Positions 60,101 to 64,000 of a stretch of DNA of 64,000 bases are shown here, in pieces. Source of the DNA: JAWWPG01 sp033850885 (GTDB lineage Bacteria > Actinomycetota > Actinomycetes > Propionibacteriales > Nocardioidaceae). The notes beneath the pieces are model-generated. The model did not search any database. It was not told the DNA's origin and was given only the letters and a program-made list of their open reading frames with translations. How positions within the stretch are numbered: position 1 is the first letter of the stretch; every line of letters starts with the position of its first letter. The DNA lies in contig JAWWPG010000014.1 of assembly GCA_033850885.1 (NCBI GenBank), positions 1-64,000 of the forward strand. Direction: 5' to 3'. The position numbers and the translations under genes were made by a program.

Positions 60101-60961
60101 TCAGTCGGTCGTGACGGTCCAGCAGGTCGCCGTACGGTCGCCGAGGAGCCGCCAGCCGTTGGCGTCGGGCCACTGGTAGGCGATCCCGCCGTCGTCCTTG
60201 CCCTTCAGCCATCTCCGCACCACCGGAAGGCAGCCCTTGGCGCTCGCCGCCTTGAGGGCGGCCTTGCCGGGGTAGCTGATCCGGTCGGGCAGTGATGTGG
60301 TCCCGACGGCCCGCAGCACATGCGGGCGTGAGCAGGCCACCTGGTGGCCGCTCTGGAAGTCTGGCGCGGTCCGGCAGGCGCGGAGGCTGTCCGGGAGGGG
60401 TCCGTCGAGGAGTCCCGCAACGTGGGCAGGAAGGTCCCGCAGACGCATCCCGTCCTGGCCCCCGATGACGAGGTCACAGCGGTACCACCGCGCGCCCTTG
60501 GAGAGCTCGGCCGACGTGGGGAGGTAGTAGGCCAGGCCGACGACCGACAGGTCCTGGGTAGCCGTGTCGCCGCCCACGGTACGTCGCCAGCTCGCCGTGC
60601 ATCGTTTGAGAGCGTCGTTGCCGAGCGTGCCGTCGCTGAGGTTGGCGTTGGTGACCCGCGACCGAAGGAACCCGCCCACGCTGATGGTCACGGCCGTGTG
60701 CGGCGAGCGGCAGGAGACGGGCGGTGTCTGGTTCGTTGCGGGCGCGATGTCGGCCAGTGTCAGAACCCGGCAAGCCCCGACGACTGGCCTGTCGGGGCCC
60801 AGTCCGATCTCCGCGGCCGAGCTCGCCCCCGAGGAGCAGCCCGCCGCGAGGAACCCGATGGCGAGCAGGCCCGCAAGCGTCGCGACCGACGGCGCGACGC
60901 ATGTCCCGCCTGCCGACCCGTCGGGGGTCGGGCCGCGACGGACCTCGTACCTCAACGGTCG
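60101..60961 (-). CDS. septum-formation-family lipoprotein
   Basis: A 286-aa lipoprotein. A basic N-terminus and hydrophobic segment end in the lipobox GFLAAGC (Cys43), then a Ser/Ala linker. The mature part resembles the 'septum formation' domain of actinobacteria: paired Cys-containing repeats such as VSCRSPHTAVTISVGG and QVACSRPHVLRAVG. I chose the GTG at 60961, with AAGGGG seven bases upstream, over a GTG at 60997 that lacks one. It lies upstream of mreB on the same strand. Function is not established. Confidence 0.75.
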   Translation of the reverse strand, partial: RPLRYEVRRGPTPDGSAGGTCVAPSVATLAGLLAIGFLAAGCSSGASSAAEIGLGPDRPVVGACRVLTLADIAPATNQTPPVSCRSPHTAVTISVGGFLRSRVTNANLSDGTLGNDALKRCTASWRRTVGGDTATQDLSVVGLAYYLPTSAELSKGARWYRCDLVIGGQDGMRLRDLPAHVAGLLDGPLPDSLRACRTAPDFQSGHQVACSRPHVLRAVGTTSLPDRISYPGKAALKAASAKGCLPVVRRWLKGKDDGGIAYQWPDANGWRLLGDRTATCWTVTTD

Positions 60962-61033
60962 CACGGTCGTGCCCCTTGTCTGCCTCTGGGCTGCCACGCT
61001 ACACCAGGCGACCGCGCGTCACATCGCAGTTGA

Positions 61034-61121
61034 GCCGTCGCAAACTTGCCGTTCAGCCGTCGCAAACTTGCCGTTCAGCCGTCGCAAAGCTGCCTTGAGC
61101 CGTCGCGTTCTTGTGGGCTGA
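61034..61121. repeat. 22-bp tandem repeat, three to four units
   Basis: GCCGTCGCAAACTTGCCGTTCA is repeated exactly at 61034-61055 and 61056-61077, followed by a diverged 21-bp unit (61078-61098) and a partial fourth that keeps GCCGTCGC. It lies in the divergent region between the lipoprotein and the DUF2568 gene. Repeated short sites could bind a regulator to both promoters. Confidence 0.7.
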
Positions 61122-61176
61122 CGCTCACGCCGGCGGTTGCGGGAGCCCCCGGCACGGTGCTCGCTAGCGTGAGGCC

Positions 61177-61560
61177 GTGCCTCTTGAACCCAGGGACCAT
61201 CCACGGGTAACCGCGCTCGATGCAGCGGTCTTCCTCGACGAGCTCCTCCTGCTGGCCGTCTTTGCCGCCGGAGGCTATGGCCTCGTCGACAACCTCCTTC
61301 TGCGGATCGTGCTGGCGTTGCTGCTGCCGTCGACCGCTGCCGCCGGTTGGGGGCGGTGGCTCGCGCCGAACGCAGCACGGCGCCTCGAGCATCCCCGTCG
61401 ACTTGTCGCCAAGCTGGCGCTGGTCGCCGTGGCGGCGGTCCTGCTCGCCGCGACCGGTCACCCTTGGTGGGCCTTGGCCTTCCTGGTCATCTCGGTCGCG
61501 CTGGTGACCGGTGGCGAGCTGGTCGACCAGCGCAGGCGACAGCCGCCGCCTAGGCCGTGA
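61177..61560 (+). CDS. DUF2568 / YrdB-like membrane protein
   Basis: A 127-aa protein with about four helices: LDELLLLAVFAAGGYG, LLLRIVLALLLPSTAAAGWG, LVAKLALVAVAAVLLAATGH and ALAFLVISVALVTGGEL. A WGRWLAPNAARRLEHPRR loop after helix 2 is the family's mark. GTG is the start. Its 3' end overlaps the convergent ndk gene by 11 bp. Function unknown. Confidence 0.8.
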   Translation: MPLEPRDHPRVTALDAAVFLDELLLLAVFAAGGYGLVDNLLLRIVLALLLPSTAAAGWGRWLAPNAARRLEHPRRLVAKLALVAVAAVLLAATGHPWWALAFLVISVALVTGGELVDQRRRQPPPRP

Positions 61561-61963
61561 CATCCGGGAACCAGATGGCGATCTCACGGGCCGCCGACCC
61601 CACGGAGTCCGAGCCGTGCACCAGGTTCTCCCGGTTCGACAGGCTCAAGTCGCCCCGGATCGTACCCGGTGCCGCCTTGCGCCCGTCAGTGGCTCCGTTG
61701 AGCGCCCGGACGACGTCGACCGCGTCGTCGCCCTCCAGCACCATGGCAACCAGCGGCCCGCTTGTGACGAACTCCCGCAGCGGCGGGTAGAACGGCCTGT
61801 CCACGTGCTCCGCGTAGTGACGGTCGGCCGTGTCGGCGGTGATGGTCCGTTGGTCCATCGCGACGATCGTCAGGCCCTTGGCCTCGAAGCGGGAGAGCAC
61901 GGCGCCGACGAGGCCGCGCCGGACGGTGTCTGGCTTCAGCAGGACGAGGGTGCGCTGGGTCAT
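61550..61963 (-). CDS. ndk: nucleoside diphosphate kinase
   Basis: A 137-aa NDK that balances nucleoside triphosphates. It has TLVLLKPDTVRRGLVGAV at the start, HYAEHVDRPFYPPL in the middle, and NLVHGSDSVGSAAREIAIWF with the catalytic His (about His117). The length is typical. It follows DUF4233 and folC on the same strand, a usual actinobacterial order. Confidence 0.96.
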   Translation of the reverse strand: MTQRTLVLLKPDTVRRGLVGAVLSRFEAKGLTIVAMDQRTITADTADRHYAEHVDRPFYPPLREFVTSGPLVAMVLEGDDAVDVVRALNGATDGRKAAPGTIRGDLSLSNRENLVHGSDSVGSAAREIAIWFPDVTA

Positions 61964-61992
61964 CTGCAGACTCTAGCGACGCCTGGCCCGGG

Positions 61993-62328
61993 TCAGGCGC
62001 GGGCCGCCTGCTCGATCTCGATCTTGCGCCCCAGGACGTACGCCGTCGTCCAGAGCGCTCCGAAGACGAGCCCCAGGACGAACATGACAGGTACGACGAC
62101 ACCGAGCGCCAACGCGGCGACCTGCAGGGCGAAACCCGCGTAGTAGGCCCACTCGACCCGCAGCAGGCCGGCGATGACGAGCGCCGCAGCCGCCAGACCC
62201 AGCCCGACGGCCAGCCCAATTGGCGTGGAGACGTCTTCAACACTGATCAGGACGATGCTCGACAGAGCCAGCACGATGCATTCGAAACCGAGCACCGAGG
62301 CGCACATCATCCGACGGGGCGACCGCAT
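61993..62328 (-). CDS. DUF4233 membrane protein
   Basis: A 111-aa protein with three to four helices: LGFECIVLALSSIVLISV, GLGLAAAALVIAGLLRVEW and a final VVPVMFVLGLVFGALWTTAY. The start MRSPRRMMCASVLGFE is typical. Its ATG overlaps the folC stop. Found almost only in actinobacteria, between folC and ndk; the function is unknown. Confidence 0.88.
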   Translation of the reverse strand: MRSPRRMMCASVLGFECIVLALSSIVLISVEDVSTPIGLAVGLGLAAAALVIAGLLRVEWAYYAGFALQVAALALGVVVPVMFVLGLVFGALWTTAYVLGRKIEIEQAARA

Positions 62329-63689
62329 CAGCCGCGGCCCCCGAGCAGGGTACGGGCCTCGCCGGCGGTAATGACGGATCCAGTCACCACCACCCCACCG
62401 CTGCCGAAGCCGATGCCCTCGCCGATGCCTTCCTCGGCAAGGGCGATCGCGCGTTCCAGCGCATCGTCCAGCCGGGGCACGACATCGACCCGCTCAGCGC
62501 CGAAGATGCCTCTCGCGATCTCGCCGAGCGCCTCCGCCGGCATCGCTCGGGCGGTCGAGTTCTGCGAGCAGACGACGGCCGAGAGCACCGGTTCGAACGC
62601 CTCGAGCACCCCGACGACGTCCTTGTCGGCCATCAGGCCGAGGACACCGATGAGCGGCGAGAAGGAGAACTCCTCCTGGATCGCCTGAGCGGCGGCCCTC
62701 GCCCCGTGGGGGTTGTGGGCGGCGTCGAGGATCACCGTCGGCGACCGCCGGACGACCTCGAGCCGCCCCGGCGAGCTCACCTCGGTGAACGCGGCGCGCA
62801 CGACCTGCGGGTCCAGTCCGCCCTCGAGTCCCTTGCCACCCGCGAAGGCCTCGACCGCGGCCACCGCCGCAGCGGCGTTGTGTGCCTGGTGGGAGCCGTG
62901 CAAGGGCAGGAAGACGTCCTCGTACGTCGCTCCGAGGCCCGAGATCGAGATGAGCTGGCCGCCCACGCCCGGTGAGCGCCGCGAGACGCCGAACTCCAGT
63001 CCCTCCCGGGCCACCGTCGCCCCGACCTCGGCGGCTCGACGCAGCAGCACCTCGGCGACCTCGACCTCCTGCAGCGCGAGGACCGCGAAGCTGCCCGGCT
63101 TGATGATCCCCGCCTTCTCGACGGCGATCTCGGCGGGGGTGTCACCCAGCAGCCTTGAGTGGTCCACCCCGACCGGCGTGACCACGGCGACGGCCGCGTC
63201 GGCGACATTGGTCGCGTCCCACGTGCCTCCGAGCCCTACCTCGAGTATCGCGGCGTCAACGGGGGCGTCCGCGAACGCGGCGAAACCCATGGCGGTGACC
63301 GTCTCGAAGAACGACATCGGGTGGTCCGACGAGGCGTCGACGAGATCGACGTACGGCGCGACCTCGCCGTACACCTCGACGAAACGCTCGGGCGTGAGAG
63401 GAACGCCGTCGATCGTGATCCGTTCCGTCATCGACTCGAGGTGCGGGCTGGTGAACCGCCCGGTGCGCAGACCCAACGCGCGGAGCAGGCCGTCGATCAT
63501 CCGGGCGGTCGACGTCTTGCCGTTGGTGCCGGTCAGATGGACGACGGGATAGCTGCGCTGGGGTTCGCCGAGCAGGTCACAGATCGCCCGGATCCGTTCC
63601 AGCGACGGGTCGATCGTGCTCTCGGGCCAGCGGGCCAGCAACGCCTGCTCAACCTCGGCGTACGTCTGGGCGCGCACGGTTTCTGACAT
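62328..63689 (-). CDS. folC: bifunctional folylpolyglutamate synthase / dihydrofolate synthase
   Basis: A 453-aa Mur-ligase-family enzyme that adds glutamate to folates. The P-loop VHLTGTNGKTSTARMI (about residue 50), the SPHLESMTERI segment, ILEVGLGGTWDATNV, GSHQAHNAAAAVAAVEAF and the late VILDAAHNPHGARA are all present. The ATG at 63689 gives MSETVRAQTYAEVEQ; the open frame further upstream has no family match. It is coupled to DUF4233 and divergent from valS. Confidence 0.95.
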   Translation of the reverse strand: MSETVRAQTYAEVEQALLARWPESTIDPSLERIRAICDLLGEPQRSYPVVHLTGTNGKTSTARMIDGLLRALGLRTGRFTSPHLESMTERITIDGVPLTPERFVEVYGEVAPYVDLVDASSDHPMSFFETVTAMGFAAFADAPVDAAILEVGLGGTWDATNVADAAVAVVTPVGVDHSRLLGDTPAEIAVEKAGIIKPGSFAVLALQEVEVAEVLLRRAAEVGATVAREGLEFGVSRRSPGVGGQLISISGLGATYEDVFLPLHGSHQAHNAAAAVAAVEAFAGGKGLEGGLDPQVVRAAFTEVSSPGRLEVVRRSPTVILDAAHNPHGARAAAQAIQEEFSFSPLIGVLGLMADKDVVGVLEAFEPVLSAVVCSQNSTARAMPAEALGEIARGIFGAERVDVVPRLDDALERAIALAEEGIGEGIGFGSGGVVVTGSVITAGEARTLLGGRG

Positions 63690-63871
63690 CGGCTGGAGTC
63701 TAGTGCTCGGCGGGGACCGACTCTGATGCCGAGGTGAAGCGCGGCGTGACCTGCCGAGCAGCAACCGTCGCGGTCTTCGGGTCCGTCCGACCTGGCTCGG
63801 CGGCTTCGGCCTCGGTCGCTCCGCCGAACCTGGTCGGCAAACTCGTTCGCTGGCGGCTGCGCGCCCCCCGT

Positions 63872-63877
63872 AAGATT
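63872..63877 (+). promoter_or_regulatory. -10 element close to the valS start
   Basis: TAAGAT lies nine bases before the ATG at 63886, so transcription would start at or next to the ATG. The only Shine-Dalgarno-like GAGG is two bases from the ATG, too close to work normally. This suggests a leaderless mRNA. No clear -35 was found. Confidence 0.45.
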
Positions 63878-63885
63878 TCGAGGCA

Positions 63886-64000
63886 TGGCAGACACCCCTC
63901 CCCCAAGCGCCTCTGGTACGCCGAAGCCCGCCTCGCGCCGGGTCGTCGTACCGGAGCACGCGGCGCTGGAGGGGCTCGAGGACAAGTGGGGCCCGATCTG
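63886..64000 (+). CDS. valS: valine--tRNA ligase, N-terminal fragment (cut by the window end)
   Basis: From the ATG at 63886, 38 codons run to the end of the window. After a Pro/Ser-rich start they read RRVVVPEHAALEGLEDKWGP. The ALEGLEDKW element is the N-terminal helix of the actinobacterial ValS group. The catalytic domain is outside the window. The gene is divergent from folC, whereas in many relatives valS and folC are in line. The call rests on a short stretch. Confidence 0.65.

Overview
The window is high-GC DNA from an actinobacterium. Its chromosomal blocks are typical of that phylum: leuS-degV-comEA-comEC-holA, rne-rplU-rpmA-obg, nadD-rsfS, mreB-mreC-mreD-mrdA-rodA, folC-DUF4233-ndk, a septum-formation-family lipoprotein and a DinB/mycothiol-type protein. 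Many genes start with GTG and many neighbours overlap by ATGA, GTGA or TTGA. A Nocardioidaceae-like organism is my best guess, from gene order and protein style; it was not tested by any search.

Layout. 1-11.2 kb: housekeeping and competence genes on the minus strand (holA, comEC, comEA, a DegV protein, leuS), interrupted between holA and comEC by a plus-strand MFS exporter and a PLP-dependent decarboxylase. A leucine-codon leader peptide, a stem-loop and a minus-strand terminator precede leuS, which looks like classical attenuation. 11.2-12.9 kb: two poorly characterised genes and two copies of a palindromic repeat. 12.9-37.4 kb: a large carbohydrate-catabolism island. It holds a UgpC/MsmK-type ATPase, xylose isomerase, xylulokinase, a ThuA-like protein, a nucleoside hydrolase, ribokinase, four Gfo/Idh-type oxidoreductases, two TIM-barrel isomerases, a PhyH-type dioxygenase, an unclassified 715-aa glycosidase-like protein, a zinc alcohol dehydrogenase, a LacI repressor, a binding protein with two permeases, a cupin/mannose-6-phosphate-isomerase-like protein and a Tat-exported GH10 xylanase. 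Several promoters in the island carry a shared LacI-type operator (core close to CAAATCGATTTG), so it is probably one regulon.

37.6-46.9 kb: a DUF4242 protein, tRNA-Ala(GGC), histidine phosphatase, rsfS, nadD, a 48-aa membrane microprotein, a small conserved protein, obg, rpmA, rplU, rne and a DUF2344 protein. 46.9-50.9 kb: an accessory patch (frameshifted membrane protein, CynX-type MFS, kinase-like protein, YciI, F420-reductase-like protein) that separates the DUF2344 gene from its usual radical-SAM partner at 50.9-52.9 kb. 52.9-61 kb: TfoX-like and DinB-like proteins, the rod-shape operon and a lipoprotein. 61-64 kb: a DUF2568 membrane protein, ndk, DUF4233, folC and the start of a divergent valS.

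How it works together. The GH10 enzyme would cut polysaccharide outside the cell, and the ABC importer would take up an oligosaccharide or glycoside, with UgpC as its likely ATPase. The Gfo/Idh enzymes, TIM-barrel isomerases, ThuA protein and glycosidase could open it by an oxidation-assisted route. XylA/XylB and ribokinase would feed pentoses into central metabolism. The substrate cannot be read from sequence. The most novel non-coding signal is a roughly 66-74 bp palindromic repeat with 20-bp inverted ends (CCCGCGAATTGCGGGAAAGT). It occurs five times, twice as a pair around a single gene, and once forms the C-terminus of the alcohol dehydrogenase.
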